Shown: piece by piece, positions 35,780-44,859 of the stretch
Position numbering within the stretch: the stretch's first letter is position 1
How the letters are laid out: the number at the start of each line of letters is the position of its first letter
Assembly: GCA_945860085.1 (NCBI GenBank)
Contig: CAMAPJ010000005.1
Span: 1 to 55,377, forward strand
Source of the DNA: Synechococcus sp. UW140
Lineage (GTDB): Bacteria > Cyanobacteriota > Cyanobacteriia > PCC-6307 > Cyanobiaceae
DNA length: 55,377 nucleotides
Reading direction: 5' to 3'
Translations under genes and position numbers: made by a program
Notes under the pieces: model-generated
Database searches by the model: none
Told to the model about the DNA's origin: nothing
What the model saw: the letters and a program-made list of their open reading frames with translations, nothing else

Positions 35780-37165
35780 GTGAACACGGCGGGGCGGCCT
35801 GAGCAGGCGCGCTGGAAGGTGGTGCTGGCCCTCTTCTGTGTGGTGATCAGCCTGATGCTCTGGTCCAATGGCCTGCTCGACAGCCTCAAGCGGCCTTCTG
35901 TGGCCAACGATCTGGAACGGCGCCAGCTGGAATTGGCCGTGCTGGCCGCCCCGAATCTGCCCCCAGCCTTGAGCCAGGCCTTTGCGGGCAGCGATCCCCT
36001 CGGCCGGCTGGAAAAGCACCTCGAAGAGCTGGGCCGCAGCCAGGCGGAGGCCGGCCAGAGCGCCTCAACCGACCTGCTGCTGGAACAGGCCTTGGTGGCC
36101 GTTCATCAGGGTCAGCGGCAGCGGGCCCTGCCCCTGCTGGAGCAGGCCCGCTCCCGCGACTCCGCCGTGGCCACGGCCTTGCTGCAGGCCCAGCCCCTGG
36201 CGGCGCTCGAAGCCAGGCGCCTCAGCGCCAGCCTGGCGCCGGTGCCGCTGCTGCGCCAATGGAGTTGTGAGGCCCTCTCCGCCAATCCCCTGGCTTGCGG
36301 CCAACCCCAACTCGGCCAGAGTTCTGCCCTGAGGCTGGTGTTGGTCAATCTTTTACCCGGCCTGACTTTGCTGGCTGGCCTGGGTCTGCTGCTGCGCGAG
36401 CTCTGGCTGCGTGGGCGTGGCCGGTCCCTGCCCATGCCGCCCCTGGTGGGCCCGGCCCTCGGTGAAATCGATGCGGTGTTGCTGGTGGGCGGTGGCTTTG
36501 TGGTGGTGGGCGAACTGCTGACCCCCTGGCTGCTAGGCCCCCTAGTGGAGAACCTGCTCTCCCTGGTGGAGCTACCGACCGCGCTGCACAGCGCCCTGTC
36601 GGTGTTGCTCCTCTATTTGGGCCTGATGACCGGCCCCCTGCTGATTCTTGTCTGGATGTTGCGCGGCCTCGGGCCGGCGCCCCAGGGGGGCTGGCTGCAA
36701 CTGGGCTTGCTGCCCCCCTGGGTGCCTGCGGGGCGGGCGCTGAAGGGATTTCTGATCGTGCTGCCGCTGGTGAGCCTGGTCAGCTGGCTGCAGGAGCAAC
36801 TCTGGAGTGATCCGGGCGGCAGCAATCCTTTACTCGAGCTGGTGTTGCAAGGCGGAGCCCTGGCGCCCTTGGGTTGTTATGCCTTTACGGCGATCGTGCT
36901 GGCGCCCCTGTTTGAGGAAACGATTTTCCGTGGGGTCCTGCTGCCGGTGGTGGCTCGCCAACGGGGCCCCTGGGTGGGAGTCCTCGTCAGTGGCCTGGTC
37001 TTCGCGATCGCCCACCTCAGCCTGGGGGAATTGCCGGCCCTGCTGATGCTGGGGCTGGGCCTGGGCTGGCTGCGCCTTAGCAGTGGCCGGCTAGGGGCTT
37101 CGGTGTTGATGCACAGCCTCTGGAACGCCATGACCTTCGCCAATCTGGTGTTGCTGGGGAGTTGA
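35780..37165 (+). CDS. CPBP (CAAX/Abi) family intramembrane metalloprotease
   Basis: Polytopic membrane protein of 461 aa. An N-terminal membrane helix (WKVVLALFCVVISLMLW) is followed by a soluble Leu/Gln/Ala-rich domain (about 45-190). Then come six or more membrane segments. The CPBP signature is complete: FEETIFRGVLL (E378/E379, R near 383), FAIAHLS (His about 412) and SVLMHSLWNAM (His and Asn near 447). The soluble domain resembles a helical-repeat region. In cyanobacteria such proteins are of unknown substrate. Start GTG at 35780. The stop is the first part of an 11-bp hairpin stem. Confidence 0.88.
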   Translation: MNTAGRPEQARWKVVLALFCVVISLMLWSNGLLDSLKRPSVANDLERRQLELAVLAAPNLPPALSQAFAGSDPLGRLEKHLEELGRSQAEAGQSASTDLLLEQALVAVHQGQRQRALPLLEQARSRDSAVATALLQAQPLAALEARRLSASLAPVPLLRQWSCEALSANPLACGQPQLGQSSALRLVLVNLLPGLTLLAGLGLLLRELWLRGRGRSLPMPPLVGPALGEIDAVLLVGGGFVVVGELLTPWLLGPLVENLLSLVELPTALHSALSVLLLYLGLMTGPLLILVWMLRGLGPAPQGGWLQLGLLPPWVPAGRALKGFLIVLPLVSLVSWLQEQLWSDPGGSNPLLELVLQGGALAPLGCYAFTAIVLAPLFEETIFRGVLLPVVARQRGPWVGVLVSGLVFAIAHLSLGELPALLMLGLGLGWLRLSSGRLGASVLMHSLWNAMTFANLVLLGS

Positions 37166-37195
37166 GCCGGGCCCTGCCGGGGGCGGCCCGGCTCA
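37163..37195 (+). terminator. Candidate terminator hairpin after the CPBP gene
   Basis: TGAGCCGGGCC (37163-37173) and GGCCCGGCTCA (37185-37195) form a perfect 11-bp stem with an 11-base loop. The TGA stop is the first triplet of the stem. No T-run follows. Confidence 0.6.
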
Positions 37196-37357
37196 GGCTT
37201 GAAAACGCGCCCAGGAGGCCCTCGGCTGGTCCGAGATTTTTACTGTTGGCCTTGCCGCTACAGCCCTTGGGCCCCGCCTGAGCAGCCCTTGGGCCCTGTC
37301 CCAGCTGCCTTGGCGACAGGCGGGGTCGGAGCCGATTCCCGAGCCGATTTCCGAACT

Positions 37358-37879
37358 GTGCTGATTGCCAGACGGTCCGCCTTGCTGGCGACTCCAGCCC
37401 ATGGTTCACTTGCGAAGTTGCTGTCCGGCTTCGTGGTTGCCGCTCCCGCCCCATCCCCGTCCCGCAGCGCCAGGGGCCAGCGCCAACGCCCCCTTGCCCT
37501 GATCCAGGGGTCCCTTTCCGCCCGCAACGTTGAGCGCACGGCCCCCTGGCTCGCCAGCCTCCATCGCGTTGCCGATGGCAGCCTGGTGGGCCTGGGTCTG
37601 GCCGTGGTCGGCCTGAGTGCCCTCACCCTCCACTGGCAGAGCCAGTGGACCCGCAGTTACCAGAACTTGGAGGCCTCCCAGCTTCTGGAGCATCGTCTGC
37701 TGGAATCCACGGCAGTTCTTGAGCAACATCATCTGGGTGTGGCCCATAAACCGGGCGCATTGGTGCCGACCAGCAGTGAAAAATTGATCTATATCCCCGC
37801 CCCCACGGCCCAGCCCCCCGCATCGATCATCACCTTGCTTGCCGGCGTCAGCCCCCGCCAGATCCTTGCTGGCTATTGA
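37358..37879 (+). CDS. FtsL-like bitopic protein (candidate divisome component)
   Basis: No sequence family is recognised, but the layout is that of FtsL: a basic cytoplasmic part, one membrane helix (about 75-93, LVGLGLAVVGLSALTLHW), then a short predicted coiled coil (95-126, rich in Leu, Gln and Glu: YQNLEASQLLEHRLLESTAVLEQHH) and a Pro-rich tail. It sits directly upstream of ftsI, where ftsL is found in most bacteria. The start is uncertain. GTG at 37358 gives 173 aa, and a TTG at 37199 is in frame. The first 70 residues are Arg/Ala/Pro-rich. Identification as FtsL is inference from topology and position. Confidence 0.6.
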   Translation: MLIARRSALLATPAHGSLAKLLSGFVVAAPAPSPSRSARGQRQRPLALIQGSLSARNVERTAPWLASLHRVADGSLVGLGLAVVGLSALTLHWQSQWTRSYQNLEASQLLEHRLLESTAVLEQHHLGVAHKPGALVPTSSEKLIYIPAPTAQPPASIITLLAGVSPRQILAGY

Positions 37880-38136
37880 CGTTGCTTGCAGGGAACTTGA
37901 ACTTGGCTCCCGGAAGCCGGTTGATCGCCTTGTCTGCCGGCTGGCGGTTTCCCGGCGGCAAGATTCTCGGCGACACTATTCCAGACTGGATGATTCACGG
38001 CTGGATGATTCCTGGCTGGATGATTGCCAGCTTGAAGATTTCCAGAGTGTGGGCCTGCCAGAATCTGCAGCGGTTCGGCCTAGGGATGGAGCCACGGCCG
38101 TGGATCGGCACACTGGATCCGATCGGGGGACGCTGA
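37876..38136 (+). CDS. Possible small ORF between the FtsL-like gene and ftsI
   Basis: An 86-aa frame starts with a TTG that overlaps the previous stop codon (TTGA) and ends in a TGA one base before the ftsI ATG, spacing that fits translational coupling. Third codon positions are mostly G or C. The central part repeats D/G-W-M-I (IPDWMIHGWMIPGWMIA), coded by 15-bp units. No homology recognised. It may instead be a chance frame across a repeat, since another frame of the same stretch reads LDDSRLDDSWLDD. Confidence 0.35.
   Translation: MTLLAGNLNLAPGSRLIALSAGWRFPGGKILGDTIPDWMIHGWMIPGWMIASLKISRVWACQNLQRFGLGMEPRPWIGTLDPIGGR
37986..38045 (+). repeat. 15-bp tandem repeat (4 units) upstream of ftsI
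   Basis: Units at 37986, 38001, 38016 and 38031 begin CTGGATGATT (the last is CTTGAAGATT). The first three match at about 12-13 of 15 bases. Confidence 0.85.
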
Positions 38137-38137
38137 G

Positions 38138-40012
38138 ATGGTGACAAGCAGACCCCGCCAAAGGCCCTCCCAGCGCTCCAGTGGATCCCGCAGCGGCCGG
38201 GTGCTCGACTTTCGCCCAGTGCCTTCCGCCCGGTTGCTCGCCGTCTACCTGATCCTCTGCACGGGACTAGTAGGCCTGGCGGCTCGCCTCGCCTGGGTGC
38301 AGGTGGTACAGGGCCCCCAGCTGCTCAACCGGGCCCGGGCCGTGCAGACCCAGACGATTGCGCCGATCGGCAAGCGACGCACGATCGTCGATCGCAACGG
38401 CCGCATGGTGGCCCTAGATGAAGAGCGCTTCACGGTCTGGGCCCATCCGCGCTATTTCAACTTCCCGGGCGATGCGCCCAATGGCAAGCGACCGCCCCTG
38501 GATGTGGCCCAGAAGCTGGCCCCGATCCTGGGCCTGCCGGTCGAGGCCCTGATGGCCACGATCGGCTCCCGTCAGAGCGGCGTGAAGCTGGCCACCGAGC
38601 TGGATCCGGAAACGGCCCATCGCATCCGCAACCTCGGCATCAGTGGCCTGGATTTGGAGTCTTATCCGCAGCGCATCTATCCGCTTGGACCCCTGTTCGC
38701 GAATGTGGTTGGCTTTCTGAATCTGGAGAGGGTGCCTCAAGCTGGCCTGGAGCAGAGCCGCGACCGGGACCTACGCCGCCATGAAACCCCGCGCCAACTG
38801 CGCCGTGGCGCCGATGGCACGCCCCTGCCGGATGGCATGCGGCCGGGGGTGCTCTACGGCGACGACCTGCGCCTGCAACTGACCCTTGATTCGCGCCTGC
38901 AACAGGTGGCCCAGCTGGCCCTGGCTAAGCAGGTGAAGCAGTGGCATGCCAAGCGGGGCGTGGCTCTAGTGATGGATGTGCGCAATGGCGAGATGCTGGC
39001 CCTCGCCTCAACGCCCTCCTACGACCCCAACAAGTTCTGGAAGTACCCCAACGGGCTGTTTCGCGAATGGTCCGTGCAGGACCTCTATGAACCCGGCTCC
39101 ACCTTCAAGCCGATCAACCTGGCCTTGGCCTTGCAGGAGCGTGCGATTGATCCCCACACCACGGTGAATGACACCGGCTCCGTGACGATTGGCGGTTGGC
39201 CGATCTTTAACCACGACCACCGGGCCAACGGGGTGCTGGATCTGCCCACCGTGCTGCAGGTGTCCAGCAATGTCGGCATGGTGCAGGCCATGCACCACCT
39301 CAAGCCTGACCTGTATTGGCGCTGGCTCCATGCCATCGGCATCGACACGATCCCCGATACGGACCTGCCCGGAGCTGTGGCCGGTGAACTCAAAAGCCGC
39401 AACGAGTTCCTCACCCAGCCGATCGAACCGGCCACGGCCGCCTTCGGCCAGGGGTTATCGCTGACGCCGCTGAAGCTGCTGCAACTGCACGCGATGATTG
39501 CTAACGGTGGCCGGCTGGTCAGCCCCCACATCACCCGCGGCCTGCGCTCCGGCGACGATCTGGCCGCCCCGCCCCAGTCGTCTGGCGTACAGCTGCTGCG
39601 GCCAGAGGTGGCCCGCCAGGTGCTCGAGTGGATGGAAACCGTGGTGCAGAAGGGCAGTGGCAAGGGTGCCAGCATCCCTGGCTATCGCATCGGCGGCAAG
39701 ACCGGCACGGCCCAGAAAGCCCTCAATGGTGTGTACATCCCCGGAGCTCGCATCTGCAGCTTCATCGCCAATCTGACCACCGACAACCCGCGCTATGTGG
39801 TCCTGGTGGTGGTGGATGAACCCCAGGGGGGCAACGCCTACGGCTCCACCGTGGCCTTGCCCGTGGCCAAGCAGATCATCGAAGCGTTGCTGGTGCTTGA
39901 AAAGTTGCCTCCCCAGGCCGCTGCCCAGGCCCTGCCGGGACGCAAGTCTGGGCCTGCTCGCCCTCTCCCTCAGACAGCCAGCGCCGGCCACCCCCGCACC
40001 AGCAGGGATTGA
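38138..40012 (+). CDS. ftsI: Septal peptidoglycan transpeptidase FtsI (PBP3)
   Basis: Bitopic class B penicillin-binding protein of 624 aa for septal wall synthesis. A membrane helix lies near 33-53 (LLAVYLILCTGLVGLAARLAW), followed by the pedestal domain (IVDRNGRMVALDEERFTVWA) and the transpeptidase. The active-site motifs are complete: SxxK in EPGSTFKPIN (Ser about 320), SSN in QVSSNVGM (about 375) and KTG in GGKTGTAQ (about 521). The 40-residue basic N-terminus is cytoplasmic. A Pro/Gln/Ala tail ends the protein. The preceding FtsL-like gene and small ORF suggest a short division operon. Confidence 0.95.
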   Translation: MVTSRPRQRPSQRSSGSRSGRVLDFRPVPSARLLAVYLILCTGLVGLAARLAWVQVVQGPQLLNRARAVQTQTIAPIGKRRTIVDRNGRMVALDEERFTVWAHPRYFNFPGDAPNGKRPPLDVAQKLAPILGLPVEALMATIGSRQSGVKLATELDPETAHRIRNLGISGLDLESYPQRIYPLGPLFANVVGFLNLERVPQAGLEQSRDRDLRRHETPRQLRRGADGTPLPDGMRPGVLYGDDLRLQLTLDSRLQQVAQLALAKQVKQWHAKRGVALVMDVRNGEMLALASTPSYDPNKFWKYPNGLFREWSVQDLYEPGSTFKPINLALALQERAIDPHTTVNDTGSVTIGGWPIFNHDHRANGVLDLPTVLQVSSNVGMVQAMHHLKPDLYWRWLHAIGIDTIPDTDLPGAVAGELKSRNEFLTQPIEPATAAFGQGLSLTPLKLLQLHAMIANGGRLVSPHITRGLRSGDDLAAPPQSSGVQLLRPEVARQVLEWMETVVQKGSGKGASIPGYRIGGKTGTAQKALNGVYIPGARICSFIANLTTDNPRYVVLVVVDEPQGGNAYGSTVALPVAKQIIEALLVLEKLPPQAAAQALPGRKSGPARPLPQTASAGHPRTSRD

Positions 40013-40196
40013 GCCGGCTCCCTTCACTAGTGCCCCCTTCGCCAGCTGCCCCCTGGCTGACGAGCGCTTCGGGCTCAGTCCCTGTCCCATGGGGATTCCC
40101 ACAAACAGCGCCAACCGGCCAGGTTTCGTGGCGGGCCCTGCTGGCTAGCTTGGCGGAGCCGTCCGGCCATTGCCGGCGTCCGCCCAAGCCCACCCA

Positions 40197-41369
40197 ATGG
40201 CCAACCTGCTCGACCAACTCGCCGCCATGACGGTGGTTGTCGCCGACACCGGCGAACTCGAAGCCATCAAGCAATTCACCCCCAGAGATGCCACAACCAA
40301 CCCGTCGTTGATCCTGGCGGCGGCCCAGATTTCCACCTACCAGAACCTGATCGATACGGCTCTGCGCGAGTCCCGGGCCGTGATCGGCCCCGATGCGGCG
40401 GCGGAAGTCGTGGTGCTCGAAGCTCTAGATGAAATCTGCGTGATTTTTGGCCGGGAAATCCTCAAGATCGTGCCCGGCCGGGTGTCCACCGAGGTGGATG
40501 CCCGCCTCAGCTTCGACACCGAGGCGACGATCACCAAGGCCCGCAAGTTGATTGGCCTCTACAAGGCCGCCGGCATCGGTACGGACCGGGTGCTGATCAA
40601 GGTGGCCTCCACCTGGGAAGGGATCAAGGCAGCCGAAGCCCTAGAGAAGGAAGGCATCCACTGCAACCTCACCCTGCTGTTTAGCTTTGCCCAGGCGGTG
40701 GCCTGCGCCGAGTCGGGGGTGACCCTGATCTCCCCGTTTGTGGGCCGTATCCTCGATTGGTATAAGACCAGCACCGGCCGCGACCACTACCCGGGGGCTG
40801 AGGATCCGGGTGTGATCTCGGTGACTGAGATCTTCAATTACTACAAGACCTACGGCTACCGCACCGAGGTGATGGGAGCCAGCTTCCGCAACATCGAGGA
40901 AATCATCGAGCTGGCGGGCTGTGACCTGCTGACAATCTCGCCAAAGCTGCTCGATCAGCTGCGCAGCAGCGAGGCGGACCTGCCCCGCAAGCTCGATGGG
41001 GCGGCGCCAGCTCCAACCCAGGCCCGGATCGAGCTCGATCGGGCCAGCTTCGACACAATGATGGCCGCCGATGCCATGGCCACCGACAAACTCGATGAGG
41101 GGATCCGGGGCTTCGTCAAGGCGATCGAGACCCTCGAAGCCCAGCTGGCCCATCGCCTCGGTGAGCTGGAGGGGGCCGCGGCCTTCACCCACGCCGCCCA
41201 GGAGATCTTCCTGCTCAATGATCTCGATGGCGACGGCTGTATCACCCGCGAGGAATGGCTCGGCAGCGATGCGGTGTTCGATGCTCTCGACACCGACCAT
41301 GACGGCCGTCTGGTTCCGGCCGATGTGCGCGGTGGCCTGGGGGCCCCCCTGGCCCTTACCGCCCCTTAA
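40197..41369 (+). CDS. tal: Transaldolase with C-terminal EF-hands
   Basis: Pentose-phosphate enzyme of 390 aa from the ATG at 40197. The transaldolase barrel (about 1-315) has [10 protein letters not shown] (N-terminal signature), the Schiff-base lysine K135 in [12 protein letters not shown], and the [13 protein letters not shown] strand. It then continues into two EF-hand loops: [12 protein letters not shown] (342-353) and [12 protein letters not shown] (365-376). Both loops keep Asp at positions 1, 3 and 5, and the first also has Glu at position 12. Calcium might therefore bind or regulate this enzyme. A fused transaldolase-EF-hand protein is known in picocyanobacteria, but its calcium response is not something I can read here. 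Confidence 0.95.
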   Translation: MANLLDQLAAMTVVVADTGELEAIKQFTPRDATTNPSLILAAAQISTYQNLIDTALRESRAVIGPDAAAEVVVLEALDEICVIFGREILKIVPGRVSTEVDARLSFDTEATITKARKLIGLYKAAGIGTDRVLIKVASTWEGIKAAEALEKEGIHCNLTLLFSFAQAVACAESGVTLISPFVGRILDWYKTSTGRDHYPGAEDPGVISVTEIFNYYKTYGYRTEVMGASFRNIEEIIELAGCDLLTISPKLLDQLRSSEADLPRKLDGAAPAPTQARIELDRASFDTMMAADAMATDKLDEGIRGFVKAIETLEAQLAHRLGELEGAAAFTHAAQEIFLLNDLDGDGCITREEWLGSDAVFDALDTDHDGRLVPADVRGGLGAPLALTAP

Positions 41370-41404
41370 CCCCGCTAGGCCAGAATCCCCCCACTGCCCA
41401 GGCC

Positions 41405-41791
41405 TTGCCGTTGAACGCCCTCGACACCATGCGTGCCCTGGCCATCCAGGGCGAGGTCCACAGTTTTGAGCCGGGGGAGTTGATCTTCCGCGCTGGTGAA
41501 ACAGGCGATTCGATGTATGGGTTGCTGGAGGGTACGGTCGAATTGACCTGGAATGGCAACGCCGGCCAGGAATGCATCCAGGCCGGTGATGTCTTTGGCG
41601 CCGGGGCCCTGGTCACTCAGGAACATCGCCGCTACGGCGATGCGACGGCGATCAGCGCCTGCCGGGTGCTGGAGATGAATCGGGAAAAGTTTCTGTTTGC
41701 CGTGCAGGAATCGCCGATGTTTGCGATTGATTTATTGGCCTCGATCGACCAACGTCTGCGCCAGCTCAAGGACTGCATCAAGCCGTCCTAG
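41405..41791 (+). CDS. Cyclic-nucleotide-binding-domain protein
   Basis: A 128-aa single cNMP-binding domain: a beta-roll with FEPGELIFRAGETGDSMYGLLEGTVEL, then AGDVFGAGALVTQEHRRYGDATAIS and the C-terminal helix region with CRVLEMNREKFLFAVQ. There is no DNA-binding helix-turn-helix, so it is not a CRP-type transcription factor. The phosphate-binding cassette (usually G-E-x-G...R-x-A) is altered to GDVFGAGAL...YGDAT, so nucleotide binding is doubtful. Start TTG at 41405, with ATG at 41429 as alternative. Follows transaldolase by 35 bp and may be co-transcribed with it. Confidence 0.8.
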   Translation: MPLNALDTMRALAIQGEVHSFEPGELIFRAGETGDSMYGLLEGTVELTWNGNAGQECIQAGDVFGAGALVTQEHRRYGDATAISACRVLEMNREKFLFAVQESPMFAIDLLASIDQRLRQLKDCIKPS

Positions 41792-41798
41792 CGGACCA

Positions 41799-41813
41799 GA
41801 GGGGTGTCCCCTC
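41799..41813. terminator. Weak hairpin between convergent genes
   Basis: GAGGGG and CCCCTC (41799-41804, 41808-41813) pair with a three-base loop, just after the cyclic-nucleotide-domain gene and before the end of the convergent flavoprotein gene. No T-run. Confidence 0.35.
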
Positions 41814-41865
41814 CCTAGGAGTGGAACCCCATCCTGCCGACTCCTCAGGGGCTTCGCAGGTCAGT

Positions 41866-42996
41866 TCACTTGCCCTGAAAGAGCAGTCGGCGGATGACCC
41901 GTTGGGCGATGTCGCCATAGCCCAGTTCGCCGGACAGGATCTGGGCGATTCGTTGCGGGGCTGTGGGGCGTTTGATCCCCAGTTGATAGCCCACCTTCGG
42001 CACCCGGTAGAACACCTGGGCGATGCGCCGCCCCCAGGCCATCGAGTCGCCCCATTGGCGTCGCATGGTGGCGGTATAGCCAGCAAGGGCCTGGTTTTCG
42101 CCTCCCAGCCAGAGGTCCAGGGCCTCGGCGGCGCGCACGCCACTGAGCAGGGCCGGCCGTAGCCCTTCGGCCAGGAAGGGATCACAGAGGGAGGCCGCAT
42201 CGCCGACCACGACGGCGCCGGGGCAGTGGAGGGGATGGTGACCATCCCACACCCGCAGGGGCGAACTAAACCGCTCGCCGGCATCGGCAGCCAAGCCCAG
42301 ACTGGGCAGCAGCTGGGCTAGCACCGCATCACTGTCGGCCGGGTTGCGCCCGATGAAGGTGCCTACGCCAATGCTGTAGCCGCCCTGGCGGGGAAACGCC
42401 CAGCAAAAGCCATGGGTGACCAGGCCAAATTCAATGCGGGCCGTGGCTGGATCGCGCACCTCGGCCTCCACCTCCACCGCCACAGCCGAGGCGTAGCGGG
42501 GTCGGGCTGGCCCGAGGCCAAGGGGCTGGGCAAAGCGGGAGGAGGAGCCATCAGCCACCACCAGCGCCCGGCTGGTCAGGCTCTGGCCGCCGGCCAAGCC
42601 CACCCGCCAACGGTCGCCGTCGCGTTCGATCTGCTCCACGGCTTCGCCGCTCAGCACCCGGGCGCCGGCGGCGCTGGCCTGCTCGGCCAGGTAGGCATCG
42701 AGCTTGGAGCGGCGCACGATCCAGAAGGGGGAATCGCCCGGCAGCACAGCAGTGACCGGATCCTGCAGACACCAGGTGAAGCGCACTTGCTCGATTACCT
42801 GGTCTACTGCCGGGCGCAGATCGAAGGGAAACCAGCGCTGCACAGAGGCGGCCATGCCGCCACCACAGGCTTTTGGCCGCGGCAGGCTCTGGCGCTCCAG
42901 CAGGGTGACGCGGCGACCGCGGGCGGCCAGATGGAAGGCGGCTGAGGCCCCGGCGGCGCCACTGCCCACCACAATCACATCGGCAAGGTCAGTCAT
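41866..42996 (-). CDS. FAD-dependent oxidoreductase, geranylgeranyl-reductase family
   Basis: Flavoprotein of 376 aa with the FAD loop VIVVGSGAAGASAAFHLA (GSGAAG at 11-16), the ERQSLPRPKACGGG segment with the cysteine-containing motif of this family, the WIVRRSKLDAYLAEQA block, and GDAASLCDPFLAEGLRPAL near 260 as the second FAD motif. The family includes ChlP (phytyl side-chain reduction) and halogenase-like enzymes. This one is a paralogue rather than ChlP itself on sequence impression, so a role in isoprenoid or lipid saturation is possible. The 314-bp upstream spacer is next to frr. Confidence 0.83.
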   Translation of the reverse strand: MTDLADVIVVGSGAAGASAAFHLAARGRRVTLLERQSLPRPKACGGGMAASVQRWFPFDLRPAVDQVIEQVRFTWCLQDPVTAVLPGDSPFWIVRRSKLDAYLAEQASAAGARVLSGEAVEQIERDGDRWRVGLAGGQSLTSRALVVADGSSSRFAQPLGLGPARPRYASAVAVEVEAEVRDPATARIEFGLVTHGFCWAFPRQGGYSIGVGTFIGRNPADSDAVLAQLLPSLGLAADAGERFSSPLRVWDGHHPLHCPGAVVVGDAASLCDPFLAEGLRPALLSGVRAAEALDLWLGGENQALAGYTATMRRQWGDSMAWGRRIAQVFYRVPKVGYQLGIKRPTAPQRIAQILSGELGYGDIAQRVIRRLLFQGK

Positions 42997-43310
42997 GGCA
43001 GCGCAGCCGGGCTCACTGGGGAAAGGGACTTGGCTTGTCTGGAACCAGGTTCAGGCCGCCCTGGTTCTGCCCGCCCGCGGCTGGGGCCTCGGGTTCAAGG
43101 CGTTGACCCGGTTGGGTGATCGGGGCAAGGGGGCTGGGGTGAGGCCCAATTCCTGGTCTATTTGCGGTCCCACAGGGATTCAGGTGGAGCGGCAGGGCTG
43201 GCCCGGGATGCTGAGCTCGCCATCGATGGGGCGACCCATCGCGCAGGTAGAGACCACCAATCTGACCACATTCAAGCCTTGAGTTCAGACTTTTAGTTTA
43301 AACCTTTAGT
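42997..43310. other. Spacer upstream of the geranylgeranyl-reductase-family gene
   Basis: 314 bp between the flavoprotein gene (transcribed leftward) and the end of frr. Apart from the 13-bp repeat at the frr end, I see nothing definite: no RNA fold and no clear -35/-10 pair. Frames are open on the plus strand but have no protein-like pattern. Confidence 0.35.
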
Positions 43311-43317
43311 TTAAACC
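43292..43317. repeat. Perfect 13-bp tandem duplication over the frr stop codon
   Basis: TTTAGTTTAAACC occurs at 43292-43304 and again directly at 43305-43317. Each unit contains a GTTTAAAC palindrome. The frr TAA (minus, 43311-43313) lies in the second unit. Confidence 0.9.
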
Positions 43318-43850
43318 TTGAGAATGTCAGCTTCTTTGTCGGCAAGATGCTTCTCTACTGCGGCGATGTAGCGATCAGTGAGTTTTTGAATGTTGTCCTG
43401 TTCGTCGCGGCTCTGGTCTTCGGAGAGTTCCCCGTCTTTCTCCAGTTTTTTCACCTTGTCGATTGCATCGCGACGCAGATTGCGCAGGCCCACTTTGCCT
43501 TCCTCGGCATATTTGGAGGCGAGCTTGACGAAATCCTTGCGGCGATCGGCCGTCAAAGGCGGGATGTTGATGCGGATCACCTTGCCATCGTTATTGGGGG
43601 TGAGTCCTAGATCACTTAGGGCAATCGCCTTTTCAATCAGGGCCATCGAACCACGATCGAAGGGCTGGATCTGGATCGTCTGGGAATCGGGGGTGGAGAG
43701 GGTGGCGAGCGATTTCAGGGGCGTGTCGGCGCCGTAGTAATCCACGCTCAGTTTGTCGAGCAGGGAAGGGTTGGCCCGGCCGGTGCGAATTGTGTTGAAG
43801 GTGCGCTGGGTGGCTTCCACCGATTTGCGCATGCTGGCTTCAAGGTCCAT
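43311..43850 (-). CDS. frr: Ribosome recycling factor
   Basis: Translation factor of 179 aa that splits post-termination ribosomes with EF-G. The typical start [40 protein letters not shown] is present, followed by [19 protein letters not shown] and [36 protein letters not shown]. The protein is full length, ending DILKV. It is 161 bp after pyrH, in the pyrH-frr order common in bacteria. The gene ends inside a perfect 13-bp duplication. Confidence 0.97.
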   Translation of the reverse strand: MDLEASMRKSVEATQRTFNTIRTGRANPSLLDKLSVDYYGADTPLKSLATLSTPDSQTIQIQPFDRGSMALIEKAIALSDLGLTPNNDGKVIRINIPPLTADRRKDFVKLASKYAEEGKVGLRNLRRDAIDKVKKLEKDGELSEDQSRDEQDNIQKLTDRYIAAVEKHLADKEADILKV

Positions 43851-44011
43851 GGCGAAGAGGTCAGGCAGGGGAACAGGCTGGAGCGCGGGTCGGCAAGTAG
43901 GCGGGAGTCAGGCCGGAGCTCAGTGGGGAGTCGGGGGGAGCGGTGCAGGGCTCCCGTTGCAGGGCCTAGCGGCTGGTCTGGCGACGGGTCTGCCGATGCT
44001 CCCCAAGGGCT

Positions 44012-44725
<714 letters not shown>

Positions 44726-44752
44726 CGGGTTCCTGAGGATGCAGTCGGCCGA

Positions 44753-44761
44753 ACAGTAGCA
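44753..44761 (-). promoter_or_regulatory. Candidate extended -10 upstream of pyrH
   Basis: On the minus strand TGCTACTGT contains TGN plus TACTGT, an extended -10 form, 28 bases before the pyrH ATG. No convincing -35 was seen. Confidence 0.3.
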
Positions 44762-44859
44762 AGGGTGCTGGGAGTGGCCCGATCAGGACCCAGGCCGCTC
44801 GGGTGGCTGCCGCCGTCGGGTCCAGGGGTGTTCAGGGGCCCGATCGGGGCCTCGATCGG

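Noticed and set aside
41866-42996. Assignment as ChlP (geranylgeranyl reductase of chlorophyll synthesis)
   Set aside because: Family signatures fit, but the sequence looks like a paralogue. I cannot support the specific enzyme, so only the family is given.
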